Source of the DNA: Pterois miles
Lineage: Eukaryota; Chordata; Actinopteri; Perciformes; Scorpaenidae
Length of the DNA stretch: 64,000 nucleotides
Direction: 5' to 3'
NCBI GenBank assembly: GCA_947000775.1
Contig: CAMQGK010000552.1
Coordinates: 2,154,501 to 2,218,500 of the forward strand
The notes below the pieces were generated by a model, which did not search any database, was not told where the DNA came from, and saw only the letters and a list, made by a program, of their open reading frames with translations. Position 1 is the stretch's first letter. The number at the start of each line of letters is the position of its first letter. A program made the translations under genes and the position numbers. Positions 22,201 to 34,353 of the stretch are shown piece by piece.

Positions 22201-23210
22201 CACAGTGTGTGGCAGGCGAGCTAATGAGCGGCGAACCTATCTGCTTCTTATTCTCCATCTGCTTTCTCCCACTTTTGCCCCTGACCCTCTCACTTTTCTT
22301 TCCTTCGTCTCTCTTTTGACCTCTTTCTACCCCCACTCTGTCCTTTTCTTTCCCCTTCCATCCGTTTCTTTTTTACAAGCCCTGGAGTCAAAAAAAAACA
22401 AAACAAGAAATGCAGACAGAAATCTCCCTCCAATCACCCCCTAGCTTGCCCTGCTCGTCTGGAATGGAAACATGGAAAGACGAGCACTTCCATCACTTCA
22501 CGCCAAATAAATCAGTCAGACCTTTGACAAACCCCAAACAGGACTGTCGGTTTTTCTGAGCCTTCCCGCTCATCAGTTTGATTCATCTTCCCAGAGATGG
22601 AAGGCATGCTTTCTTCCCATGTCATCTTTTTTTTTTTTTTCTCTTCCTCCTAACTTTACGGTCAGTGAGTTAGCGGGGGAGGCTAGGTCACTGCATTCAG
22701 TCGTCAGTGTTTGAAAAGAAAAGCAGCTCAGTGCAGCACCGGTGGCGAGGCGGTGAGCTCTCAAACACTCAGAAAGATGGACAGCAGAAGGACAGGGTTA
22801 GCTGAAACGCTGACCTCTCCACCACCTCAGCTCAACTACATCTTCTGCCTTTTCCTCCTCCTGTGTACCTTTGTTAAAGTGCTGTTTTAATTGACACAAA
22901 GAAGAAGAAAGCTCTCTGGTTATCTGGCTGCCTGCTCTTGTTTCATGAGAGTTAATTTTTTTCCCCTCCTGTTCCTTGTCCATCCTTCCTCTTCTCTGCA
23001 TCTTTGCCTCTTGAGCTCTGCTTTTGTTTCTCTGTGCTGCTGTTTCTCTTTCTCTGTTTCCTCAAGCTCTCTCTCCATCCCTCTCCCCACTGATTGCTTT
23101 TGTTGTTCCTCCCTTCCTCTTTCCTCCACGTCTAGTTATTTACATCTCCCCGTTGTTACCCGGCACGTCTCCCCCGTGCCGCTCTCTCCTCGGCTCTGAC
23201 TTCAAAAGTT
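22201..23210. repeat. Pyrimidine-rich low-complexity tract
   Basis: CT-rich on the plus strand (densest 22240-22370 and 22940-23200), with a T16 run at 22626-22641. ORFs here are rich in S, L, F and P as expected from composition. No gene recognised. Confidence 0.7.
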
Positions 23211-24631
23211 TTTTACGTCTGCATCGTAAATTATGAAATGAAGATCTCAACCGAATAATATAGATTCATTTCACTAAACAAAACAGTGAAAGTTCATTAA
23301 AAGACTGTCACGTTTCTCTACAAAAAAATAAAATATTTGCACATGCTGAATAATTTGCATTTTGTACAATAACTGTTTTATTTGTGATTATGAATCATTA
23401 GTTGAACATTAAAAAACATGATCGAGATCAAATCATTTGTACATTTTTTAAAAAGCATTTATTTCACTAGTACACATGAAGTCACTAAGTATGAATAATG
23501 ATAATGTATCATAACAGCAGATTATTTCTGAAGGTTGAAATGCTTAATAAGTAGAATTTAGTCATTTGAAAATGCAGAAAATAGATGATTATTCCATTTA
23601 ATTGCATCTATTCATAGTATCTGTGTCTGTAGCTGACATTTTTAAGTAATGTGCACATTGTATTTTACATAGCTGATAATGAAATAATAATTACAAAAGA
23701 TGTGTAGTGGTTTAGAAATGACAACAGCATTAATGAAAGCTCATGAAAATATTTTCAATTATGTACAATTCTATAGACATAATGTTTAACACTTACCATA
23801 CCGCATCACACTGCCTCAGCAATAGCACTGCCGTCTGGCTTTGTGATTGTCTGCAAACCAGCGTTATCAACCTGAACCTATCCAGCTTTGGCACCCTGCA
23901 TTACTGAGCTATCCCAGCATCCATCTGACATCACCATGGAGAGCCCTCTCTTCTCATCCTCCGCTCTACAGCGCACGGAGAGCTTTGTCTGACTGACACC
24001 TCGGTATGTACGTCCTATGTTCAGGCCCTTCAGCCCTGAAAATGAAAGCAATATATTTCCACATAGATCTGTTAAGATAGCTCTCTACCTCAATAAGATG
24101 TGTGTTTTCATCCTTTCAAGTGTGGTCATGAGCAGGTGAATGTCATCCATGACTGCAGGCATACTTCCCCCAACGGTAGGAGGAAGGGCTCACAGGATAC
24201 AGATGACACATGTACTTTGTCTTTCAGTGAAACTGTTAACAAACAAGTCTTTAGTTTTTTTATGGCTTGTTGAGTTTAATTTGTGCACAAGTGATGTCAG
24301 ACACTTTTACAGCTGCACCCCCCCAGAACTCTGCTTATTACACCCTAACGTAATGGATAGATAGGTACCACTGTGGATAAGAGCTAGATGTGGTTTTCCA
24401 CATTAGAACCAACGCATTGTATTCAGCCCAGTGTCCAAAAGATTATGTTCCAATACATTGCATTGAGAATTACAGTACATTTAAGGGAAATGTATTTTGT
24501 CGTGGATTACATTCGTTTTTGATGTACCATAAATATGTTTGTAATGATAGGCTGCAGAGGGACGTGTAGGGAGGAGGTCGGGGTGGTAGATGACTCAAAC
24601 AAACAAGACTTTCACCCAGCAGACCACAGGC
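23211..24631. other. Unique AT-rich DNA, possible tiny UTR exon
   Basis: Mostly featureless. At 23945-23971 a pyrimidine tract ends TCCGCTCTACAG; 32 bases later (23972-24003) comes the strong donor GTATGT. All frames of the 32-mer contain stops or are too short to judge, so a non-coding exon is the most that could be claimed. Confidence 0.25.
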
Positions 24632-25594
24632 CTGGGATGATACACCTGTGATTCTATACCATCACAATACTTGGGTGTCGATTCAATCTGTATCGCGATT
24701 TTTAAGTATTGTGATTCAATATCTTGATTTATTGATTCATTATTTTATTTTGTTAATACTAGACCATGGGAATCATACACTTCTAGAGACTTTTACTTTG
24801 GAAAATATCTGAACTGATACAGTAAAAATGTTTGATTTTTCAGCATATATGTAGTCAGACATGTCCTGGAGTCAAATATATCAGTATTTTTTTTCCCCAG
24901 TAACCCAAAAATCCAAATCAAAAGTTTCCCCCACAAATTAATGGTATTTTCTTTTTCCTTTATAAGGCACATATAATGTTTTATACTTCTGGTGAACATC
25001 ATCCAATCAATATTATTTCTATGTACATGTATGTATTTTGTATACAGTTCCCTTCATTAACACCTTATTTTTGAAAACCAGATATAGTCACGTATGGTTA
25101 TATACATCCATGGTCAGCTCCATCGGGGCCGTTTGAATGCATTTAACATAAGTGTCAGTTTATGGGTGCTCTACTGTTGTAGTGTTGGCTTATTTGGCCA
25201 CGGAGATTAGAGTGATGGCTGGCTTGACTGCACGTTACCGCGATACGATACGCGATTCCTGTCCTTGACAGAGTTAGCATGCAGCTTTAGCCGTGATGTC
25301 TAGCTCTGCTTTTCCTGATAATGTGACAAACCCAAAGTGTTTCCATACTTTACTGTATGTGTAGTGTTTGGATTTAAAATGCGAGGGTGCAGATCATATC
25401 CGCACAGACCCTCTGATGGAGGCTGGTTTGTTTTGGTTGACGGATCTGGACCGGATATGACGTCACACTACTCAAACTACAACAATAAAAGTGGCGACTT
25501 TCTTTTACCTCTGCATAGACTCAAATAAGTGATTCTGCCTTGAAAAAAAATGGATTTCAAAATCAACACATCATGATGCATAGGTGAATCCAGG
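24632..25594 (+). mobile_element. About 1-kb hAT-like non-autonomous element, copy A
   Basis: The left end CTGGGATGATACACCTGTG and the complement of the right end (CCTGGATTCACCTATG) form imperfect inverted repeats. The interior shares long blocks with the copy at 31095: TTTTACTTTGGAAAATATCT, TATGTAGTCAGA.ATGTCCTGGAGTC, AAATTA.TGGTATTTTCTTTT, TATAAGGCACAT, ACTTCTGGTGAA, and near the right end GGATATGACGTCACA.TACTC and ACTACAACAATAAAAG. There is no transposase. The hAT assignment rests on the end style. Confidence 0.75.
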
Positions 25595-27184
25595 AGAAAA
25601 TATGCTTCCCTCAAAACACAGTTGAGAGTGCAGATTAGTTGTATGGGACCAGAATTTTGTTGGAGGCAGAATTGTTATATTAGTACAGTATACAAGTTGG
25701 CCAAAAATCTACTGTATATGAGTCAAATCCTTGTCACTGTATTGCAAAAATTATAGCATATGTCAAAATATTTACAATAAATCACATTGTGTGGCTTAAC
25801 TTTGCATCATTACACTGCTCTAGGTATACTTCTTTCTGTGTGTTGCCCGCCAGAAATAGCTCTTTAGTGCACAGCCTGTCATGGGACCTATACAAACGCC
25901 AGTCCCACTCAACATTGATAGTCACCTGTCGTGTATTTTTTGAGTGCCTCTCCCTTGTTTTTCATCTTCCCATCCCTTCCTCTCCTCCCCCTCCCTCTAA
26001 CCAGCCTGTTCTGTTCTGTCACTCTGAGATGTGGCTTTAACCTCTGGTGCAGTTTTTCACTGGCGCCTTTTGTTTTCATCTATTGTTCTTAAAAGCAATT
26101 ATGACCATCAGACAGGCCCATTAAATATTTAGCTGCTGCTTTCACTGGCTTCACACACCACAGATGTTCAAAGTGTCTTTCTCTGCAGCAGGGACGTGCA
26201 CAGATATTCCGAGGTGCAGTTGCTCGGTTACATGAAAGCCGCTCTTTGACACAGGGCTGAGCATGTGTTTTTGAAGGGCAGTGTTACTGTGTCTGTTACT
26301 GTGTCCTTTAGATATACAGGTTTCTGTGAGTCTGTGCGCAAGCATGTGTATCTGCGTATGTGTGGTCTGTGTGCCGTATTTACTGTTATAATGATTTCTA
26401 CTGCGTGTGTATTTTTCAGTGGCTGCACCTCAGATTACTTTGCTATGCAATATTAGAAAATGTATTTGCAAGGAGTCCATCCTCCATTTCCACTGCGGGA
26501 AGAATAGGAATGATCAGTTGCTTGAGAGGACAATAAATAAGCTTCTCTGCTATTGATTTATCTAAAGACACTGTGGGACAAAAGCTTCACAAATTATCTC
26601 TCCTTTCACTGCTGCATTTAAGAATGAAGCCGAAATCTGGGGGTGCACCCTAGTGTGATGCTGTATGCCCACACAAGAGAAGATGCATTTAATGTGTCAT
26701 TTTATTACTCTTTGAAAATCCGTTGTTGCTGTCTCTCACTCCATTCAAATATACCCCACATATGTGAAGCATTTCTAATTATCATTATTTCAACTCAGTG
26801 TTTTCGACTTATGTTCAGCGTTGAAGTGTTAAACTGAAGTTTCTTTGATCAAGGACTCCCTCAAAATAGAACATTACAGGTTGAAAAGCTGCAACATGTA
26901 TTGTTGATCTCATCGTGTCCTTGTAGCACAGTGCAGCTTTGTTGTCTCAGCTGTTATTATTCTGAAGGATCTGAAGAACTGTGTTCACAGCCAGTGGTCC
27001 AGTGTCTTGCTCAAGGATGTTTAGGCTGCTTTAATAATGAAATGTGAGACTTCCTACCACAAGTCCATCCTATCAGTGTACACTTGTACTCAATGTTGAC
27101 TTAACATTGACTTAATGTAGTAGTGTATAGTAGTGTAGTCTAGAATAGATGTTTAGCCCATGCAGTAGAACGAGAGTAGAATGG
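25595..27184. other. Unique DNA, no gene recognised
   Basis: It contains a short pyrimidine-rich patch at 25940-26010. Nothing else supported. Confidence 0.5.
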
Positions 27185-27316
27185 ATGTTTCCATTCAAAT
27201 CAACGGAGCCGGATGGTCAGGATGGCAGAATTGGTTTACCAGGCCAACTTCCATATAAATATCTGTATAAAACTGACTTGCAGCAAGTTGCAGACTCACT
27301 GAGGAGAGGTTTTGCA
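27185..27316 (+). repeat. Unclassified interspersed repeat, copy 1
   Basis: Shares TTTCCATTCA.ATCAAC, GGATG.TCAG, CAACTTCC.TAT, GCAGCAAGT and TGAGG.GAGGTTTTGCA, in the same order, with 47785-47933. Same orientation in both places. The class is unknown. Confidence 0.65.
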
Positions 27317-27317
27317 G

Positions 27318-27536
27318 TAAATGGTAAATGGACTTGCATTTATATAGCGCTTTTAGTCTTTACACTACATGTCACCCATTCACTCACACATTGATGGTGT
27401 ACTATGCAAGATGCTAACTTTGACCATCAGGATCCAATGTAAATACTCGTCTTCGGTTTCAAGGTCACCAACCACTGACCTTACGATTGGTGCACGACCT
27501 GCTTTACCCTCTGAGCCACAGTCACCCTATGACGAC
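27318..27536 (-). mobile_element. tRNA-derived SINE (ATTTATATAGCGC family)
   Basis: The plus strand starts AAATGGTAAATGGACTTGCA and TTTATATAGCGCTTTT, the 3' end of a very common fish SINE. On the minus strand the head GTGGCTCAGAGGGTAAAGC is an A box. The B box is damaged (GTCAGTGGTTGGTGACC), and part of the interior is deleted. Confidence 0.8.
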
Positions 27537-28891
27537 CAAACAAGCAGTGGACTAGTGCAGATAGTGCACGGATAGTCATCTTTTATGCACTATCTCCGAT
27601 GCCTTGGCAGGTCTTCCGGCTCTGCCGTTTCATTTGCGCTCGCCATTGCATGATTGACTGGCACCCCTATCAGCAGTCTACAGCTAAAAGTTTCTAAGTG
27701 GAACTCGTGCTTGTGAAATTTGATTGTGCATTACTTGCATCAGTCCACCTACTATTTATTCTGCGTGCACCAGGCCATGACGTTCGGTAAGAGTACACAA
27801 ACTGTTACAGCGCTAGCTGAAGCTGGATAAATGAATGCAAAGCACACCTGCTGCAGCGTTAACGCTCAATAGAAATGAAAGTGATGAAATCACTGGTTAA
27901 GGCCGACATTTGTTACAGCAAAGAGGCATATTTCAAAGGCAGTGAAGAATATATTTAGACTTATGTGCAAGAGAGGTATGTTAATTGATGAAAGTCCTTG
28001 GTTTTAATGGCTATGTAGTAGTGGGTATAGAGAGGAAAGTGACAAGCTATGATATGTGCGTATATGGGCCAGCCAACTAACCCTCTCTTGCTTCCTCTTT
28101 CTGAGTCTTTGCCTAATGGCTGATAATGAAGAGGGCATCTTTGCAGAGATGACATGTCCATGTCCTTTGCTGGGCACACACACACTCTCACACACACTCT
28201 CTCTCACACACACACACACACACAGAGGCTGGGGCTGACTGCCCTTCAGAATACCAGGCCTGACATTAATCTTTAAATGACTGTTGCCTCTTCCCCAAGA
28301 CTTTCAATCCATTAGTGGCCACGTCTTGAGATGGAGAGAGATTGCCATAAAGGAGAAGGCAGGGAGGATGCTGGCAGCCTCAGTGTGTATGTGTATGTAT
28401 GTGTTGCGGGTGGAGAGAGCGCGACAGAAAGGATGATGTCAATGATAATGGAGGATGAGGACAGAGAGAGAAAGTAAAAGAGAGATGGGGAAAGGTTGAG
28501 GCAACAAGGAGGTATCAGAGAGAGAGAGGACACAAGTTTCAACTGCTAGGATGAGTGGAGCCACTGTATATAATGTATATAATGCCACCCAGCTCAGCTC
28601 CTGTTTCCAGGATAACTGAAATGCTCGCTCTCATTTTAGCTCATAAACTTTGCCTTTACCTCCTCCATTTTCTTGCGAGTGCCCGATCGGTACTGTGCAA
28701 CTCTCAACAGAAATGAGAAGGAAGTGAGATGGCTCACTCCTTAGCTACTTCCACCAGCTCCAGAAAAAAATGATGTGTTTAATTCTTTTTTACCACTTGG
28801 CCAGTTGGGAAAATGAGTTGCTAGATCTACTAGCCTGATGTGGCATTTTACTGGCCTCGGGCAATCTGAATGATACTATAAACCCTACACG
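27537..28891. other. Unique DNA with CA/CT tracts, no gene recognised
   Basis: Includes an imperfect (CA)n(CT)n tract at 28176-28224 and GA-rich patches at 28420-28530. Confidence 0.5.
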
Positions 28892-29755
28892 GGGCGGCTG
28901 TAGAGCAGTCCGGAGGTCTTGGCTTGGGAACTGGAGGGTTGATTTAAGTCCCAGCTAGGGATTTTAACAATTAACTGTTTAACCCTTAACCAGCATTAAG
29001 AATTTTAACTAATTAACGCTATTGGTTAAACGGTTAAAAGAAATATTAATCATTGATTAAAAAGCTGAGCAAAACTCAGAGGAGTGCCTGGTCAGTTTAA
29101 GGAGAAACGCTGGTCCACATCAAGAGCCCATCTTAAGAGAGCCTGAGCTGGTGTTGCAAGATACAGGAAGTTAGCTGAGGTATATAACTCGCTTGAGCTG
29201 ACGAGTTGCAGCCTTGCAGCATTTATTGACCGACAAATAAACACACTGTCTGCTACAGCTGCGATCACAGCAATAACACTTCCGACTAACCCACACTCAC
29301 TGCCGCCACACACACATGGTCTATCGGAAACTCACCAAAGTGAGCGGTATGAGACCACCAGCAGAGCTACAGCTGCTATTGTAGCGCAAAAACACACACA
29401 GTTTGTCAAACAATCGCAAAATTTACGCTGGGCGACAGAATATTGTTACACCGGGTAGACGCACAACTGATAACCCATTAAACTAAATGATGGGGTGGTG
29501 GTGGCGGACTTTTATTGGGAAAATGGCTGCATGTGTAATAATCGGTTAACAAGGGTCAGTTACAAATTTGTTTTCAAAATTAGCGTGGAGACTGGTAGCT
29601 GGAGAGATGTACTGCAGAGATGCTCTTGAGCAAGGAACCAACCCCCCATCCCTCCGTCTACCATCCCTGCTCACTGCCCCTAATACTAGGATCGCTTAAA
29701 TCCACAGATTAAATTTCACTATGTGGTGTGACAATAAAATCTGATTTACATTTAC
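28892..29755 (+). mobile_element. SINE split by a 0.6-kb insertion
   Basis: The head GGGGCGGCTGTAGAGCAGTC ... TTGGGAACTGGAGGGTTGA ... TCAAGTCCC-like (here TTTAAGTCCCAGC) matches the SINE at 6287 up to about 28958. The family resumes at about 29584 with GACTGGTAGCTGGAGAG, CTCTTGAGCAAGGAACC and an AATTTCACTATGTGGTGTG / ACAATAAAATCTGATTT end. Its 3' tail differs from that of the 6287 SINE, so the two subfamilies appear to have used different partner LINEs. Confidence 0.75.
28959..29583. mobile_element. Insertion inside the SINE, possibly hAT-like
   Basis: It starts GGGATTTTAACAATTAACTG followed by TTAACC repeats. It ends with GGTTAACAAGGGTCAGTTA and TTTTCAAAATTAGCG, a degraded inverted counterpart. 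Flanks AGCTAGG and AGCGTGG may be a decayed target duplication (5 of 7 bases). The 73-codon minus-strand frame inside has no transposase motif. Confidence 0.55.
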
Positions 29756-31094
29756 TGAATTACAAAACCGAAAAGAAAGAAAAAGTTCCAGGAAAAAATA
29801 AAACTCAGTTGACCTTGAGTTGAGATTATATTGTCTAAATATCCTTCTCAAGGTCACACATTAGATGTTGTGTTCCCACGCCTCTTTTTTCTCCATCTCT
29901 GCTAATCCAGATCTGAATCATCCCCTACTCCCTCTCTCCCATCTACTCCTCCCTTCTCTCCTTCTTCTCCACTGTCCTCCAGTATCTTTCACCTCTCTTT
30001 TTCACCCCCCCATTCCTTTCAATCTCTCTATTTATTACTGCTTTGTTCACTTCTTTCCCTTCAGGTTTTTAGTCTCTGCTCACTTCTTCCTCCCCCTCCC
30101 ACTGTTCATGCTCCCATTCTCCTATTTCCTCCTTTTCTCCCCCGTAACATCATAAACCCCCTTTCTCTCTTTTCTCTCCTCTCTCCTTCTTGCCTCCTCT
30201 ACTCCTGCCTCCTCCCTTGCTTTAAACCCTCCTCCTCTCTTCTTTCCGTTATTGCTCCTCAACCCTCTTCTTTTCCCCACATCCTCCTATCACCTCGTCT
30301 CACTTGTCTCTGCTCCTCCAGCGGTGAGCTATAGTGACTCTGACATCATTACCCTTGTTGTGACAGGTTTCATTTGTACCCTGTGGACCTATACATCAAC
30401 CTGACTGATAGTCCGGGGCCCGGGGCCAGCGGCGCCCCGCCCAGACTGGGACAGAGTAACAGACAGAACAGTCCTAAAAACCACTCTGGCTCGGGAACCA
30501 CTAGATATTTTTTCTATCACCCGTTCTGATATGTCAAACTCAAAACACGCCCCGATCTTCGGCTTGCTGGAACAATCTGCGACAGGTTCTTATGAATAAA
30601 TATCCACCACGGCTGAACAAAGGAAAGAAGAGAGAATCCAGAGGAAAAGTAGTGCTGTCTGATTGACAGGTGATGTCTGAAAAGTGATTTACATAAAAAG
30701 AATAAGGAGTGCTTCCTCTAACACCAATATGCAAACAAAAAGGAAGTTATTAAATGTGGCATTTAGTCTGAGACTCAGATTGTTCTTTATGGCAGACAAA
30801 GTGTCCGTGGTGTAGGTGTTCTAATGTGATCATTTGTTAGTTTCTATTGAATTAATCACAAAAAGAAATCATGTTTAATCAGGTTCTTTGATCCTATGGT
30901 GAATCTTGATATGTCCTCAGATTGATTTGTACTGACTCTGAGAAAGTTTCAAAGTTGTTTCAATACTATTTCTGAACCGACCCAGAGAGGCCTATTTCAT
31001 CTTCAACTCAAGTCAATTCAGCACACGAGTAACTCTCCTGTACAAATCTCCCAAATTTACTTTGCATGTGCACTTACTTACGACCTGTATAAAG
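29756..31094. other. Pyrimidine-rich tract followed by a short GC-rich island
   Basis: 29870-30325 is almost pure CT on the plus strand. After it, TTGTTGTGACAG at 30366 is acceptor-like, and an open frame of about 60 codons (about 30340-30530) reads through LYPVDLYINLTDSPGPGASG and on into a G/C-rich palindromic patch at 30411-30440. No family was identified and no good donor was chosen, so an exon here is only a suggestion. Confidence 0.3.
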
Positions 31095-32075
31095 CTGGGA
31101 CGATACACCATCTCCAGATTCAATACAATCATGAAACTTGGGTGCCGATTTGATATTTTAAGTATTGCGACTCTACAAATATTACAATTCAATATTTTAT
31201 TGCCTTACTTGTGACGTTTTTTTAATACTGGGGAAAAGTTGAATCATATGCCCTGCGATGGACTGGAGACCTGTCCAGGGCGAACCTCGCCTTCGCTCAA
31301 TGCCAGCTGGGATCGTCTCCAGCCCCCCCGCAACCCCTAATGGGATAAGTGGTTGAAGATGGATGGAAGGATGGATGGAAGTTGATTCATACACTTCTAT
31401 GGACTTTTACTTTGGAAAATATCTAAACTGATACCTTAAAAATGTTTGATTTTCAGCATGTATGTAGTCAGAGATGTCCTGGAGTCAACTATATCAGTCA
31501 TTATCAGGCATAACTTATTAATACTTGTCCCTCACAAATTAGTGGTATTTTCTTTTTAATTTATAAGGCACATTTAATGTTTTGAACTTCTGGTGAATAT
31601 AATACAATCAATCTTTTTTCCATATATGTATTTTGTATGCAGTTCCATTTATGTAACACATTATTTTGAAAACCAGACATAGGCACATATGTATACTTCA
31701 GCTAACTTTGACAAGTCTGTGGTTAGTGCACCCGTCAGCTCCGTTCTCTTTATACATCCATCCATCCATTCACTGTAGCATCGGCAGACTTGACCACAAA
31801 GATGAGAGTTGAGACGACTGGTTTGATTGCACGTCACCATAATACGATAATGTTTCCTGTTCATAGCAGAGTTACTTTACTGTATCAGTAATATTTACCA
31901 TATTCAACTTAACATGCGAGGGTGATGGTCGTGTCCATGTCCTGCTCTGTTGTAGTGGTTCACAGTGGCCGGCTGCGGTACGTTTTAGTGACGGATACGG
32001 ACAGGATATGACGTCACATTACTCAGACTACAACAATAAAAGCAGTAACTTCCTTCTACCTCAGCTTGGACTCAA
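31095..32075 (+). mobile_element. hAT-like element, copy B, carrying a SINE
   Basis: Starts CTGGGACGATACACC, like copy A (24632), and follows the same order of blocks to GGATATGACGTCACATTACT and ACTACAACAATAAAAG at about 32040. The last 80 bp of copy A are missing. A SINE fragment with a target duplication sits at 31249-31380. Confidence 0.75.
31238..31391 (+). mobile_element. 5'-truncated SINE nested in hAT-like copy B
   Basis: The 3' part of the SINE family seen at 15004: GATGGACTGGAGACCTGTCC, TGCCAGCTGGGATCGTCTCC, AACCCCTAATGGGATAAGTGG and (ATGGATGG)n. Flanks GTTGAATCATA (31238-31248) and GTTGATTCATA (31381-31391) match at 10 of 11 bases, a decayed target duplication. Copy A at 24760 shows the uninterrupted site. 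Confidence 0.88.
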
Positions 32076-34010
32076 ATTAACCAAATATTTAATTAAAATC
32101 CTGATCAATCCTAATCATGTTTTATTGTCATGTCACTCCAAATAATGTATTTGATTTATTCTCACACAGTAAGTAATTTAATAACTTAATACATAGCTCA
32201 CTTAGTTCGTACTTTTTTTAGGTTTATTATTAAATACATAATGTGCAGTTCTAAATGAACTTTGTTTGACAGTTTGTAAAGTCTCAACATTCCCTTGAAT
32301 CATTTAACTACACAAGTTTCATTCAGTTCAGTTCAGATCTCCCATCCCACAAGAAGAAATTTCATTTTGCAGCAAGGCGTCATTAAAACAATTACAGCAC
32401 AATAAAATAATAAAAGTAATTTGCTGTGTATTGTGTGAAACACAATACAAACAGCAGTGTGTATTATTATAGAGTGATGTCTATGAAGTGGCTTCCTGGG
32501 CATCACTAGTATGAAGCATTGTACCCCTGGGTTTCATTTCATTACATTTAGATTTAGTTAGATGATACAAATCATTAAAGCGTGGGTCAAAATGACAGTG
32601 ATCACTCAATTTATTGTATTGAATTACTCTCTAAAATTAGAACCTTTAATCTAAATCATGTCTTTCTGTCCATAAATTGTTCCTAGTCAAAGGATTAGAG
32701 GTCTTCCAGTCAACCCTAACCCACATCCATCTCTGCAGCCCCGTAAATCCAGCCAATACATCAACAATACCTTCAGACTGCTCCCAGCCCCATTGATCTG
32801 TGGTCATATTAATGTGCGGCTTATAAGCTCGTCGGCCTCCTTTGTGGCCAGACAAAAATGAATCCACTTGAGTGTGGAGCTTTTAATGGCCGAACTACCC
32901 TGTTCACTCACAATGGAACAGATCCCCATTGTATTCATGTTGTTGTACAGACTGGAAAGCTTGGAAAAGGACCATTAGGGAAGAATGAGAGAAGCTTTCA
33001 TTTTACAGGCGCCTGGACCCCCATCAAAATGTAAAATGGAGGTATTTAAGGAGAGGAATTGTGGGAGAGGTTTGAACATAAAACTAAGTGGTGTACAGTA
33101 GCCAAAATCCTGCATCACAATATTTTTGTCATGATATAACAGGATTGGGTTTTTCGGATTTCTTTTTTCTGTCTTTTTTTTGTCGTGAATTTCGCTCCCT
33201 TATAAATTATCTTGGGATGTGATGTGTTTTTGTCTGTGGAGAACATAATTATCATGGTACAGCTTCTCAATAGTAAATCCTATTTCTAAAATATTAACTC
33301 TTGAATTCCACGTAGCAATTATGCACTAAATAGGCTTTTATTTTTCAATCAAGCCCTTCATAATATGTTCCTATGAGCTCAGTGACTGAGACAACACCTG
33401 GTTATGAGTTATGGTTAGCTATGGTGAGTTTTTTTTTTGTTTTGTTTCAGATGGCTGTGTGTGTTTAGCGTGCTGTGAGGCTCTCTGTTGGCTCAGCAGG
33501 GGCGTTTATTAATAAAAGCTAGCTGTCTCGCTCTTACCATGGAGGTTAGCCAACAAAGGACTAACGCAAAGACTTTTTTTTTTATCTGCTATCCTCTTAT
33601 GTAGCCTTGCGGTAATAATGTGTGTGTCCGTGTGTGTGTTTCGTACTCGTGTGTAAAACACCCGCGTAGGTTGGTATACGTGTCAACGCCGTTTTTCTGA
33701 GCCTCTGCTTGTGTGTATGTGTGCTGAAGAAGGAGACCGACCTCACAAGAGGCACATTAATCATCCTGGATTTTTTTTTCTCCCTCTGCCTCATGTAGTG
33801 CGAGTTGAGGCCTGATGGATGGCTCGTCTCTCAGCCTGGATTCCAACAGAAAGGCTGTAGCCTATCGACAGGCCAGAGACCCCTTAGGGAATCCCCAGCT
33901 TACCCCACAGCCCATGCATCCCTGGACACTCGGTGTGGCATTCACGGTCCAAAAGGGGAGCACTTTATTATTTCCAGGTGCCACTCTGTGAATTGTTTAT
34001 TTAAAGGTGC
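32076..34010. other. Unique DNA, no gene recognised
   Basis: AT-rich. The blocks 32650-32890 and 33450-33560 are less repetitive and could be conserved elements. Only alignment could tell. Confidence 0.45.
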
Positions 34011-34353
34011 TCTGTATGAAATCAAGAGCATTAATATAATGTTAAACAACTATTTGCTTTGTAAGGATATAGAGGAGTAAAGTCTACCTGAGCAGGTCTC
34101 TCTCCCTCTCTGTGTGTTTTTATCCGAGTTTCTCCTTACTTTGTTGAAATATGCAGGCTAGCCAGCAAGCTCGTGGCAGCTGCTCTGCACTGCTCTCATA
34201 TGGCAGATTAGTACCCATCCTCTGGTTCACCCTCAGGTTAACACCGTTAGCTCTGTCAGCACTGTTAGCTACAAGCCACCGCCTCAGCTGTTGCCATGTT
34301 GAGAGCCGTAGAGCCAATAGAAATGCTCCCAATCTTACATTGAGCACCTTTAA
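34011..34353. mobile_element. Short MITE with TTAAAGGTGCTC ends
   Basis: TTAAAGGTGCTC at 34011-34022 and its exact complement GAGCACCTTTAA at 34342-34353 frame 343 bp without coding capacity. The 12-base perfect inverted repeat is direct evidence. Superfamily unresolved. Confidence 0.85.

Noticed and set aside
26990..27045. SINE fragment (CAGTGTCTTGCTCAAGGATG)
   Set aside because: Twenty bases resemble the interior missing from the SINE at 27318 but lie outside it with no other matching sequence; too short to call.
30367..30410. Integrin beta exon (YPVDLY)
   Set aside because: Only six residues match the family and the metal-site DLSxS that should follow is absent. Kept only as a low-confidence exon question.
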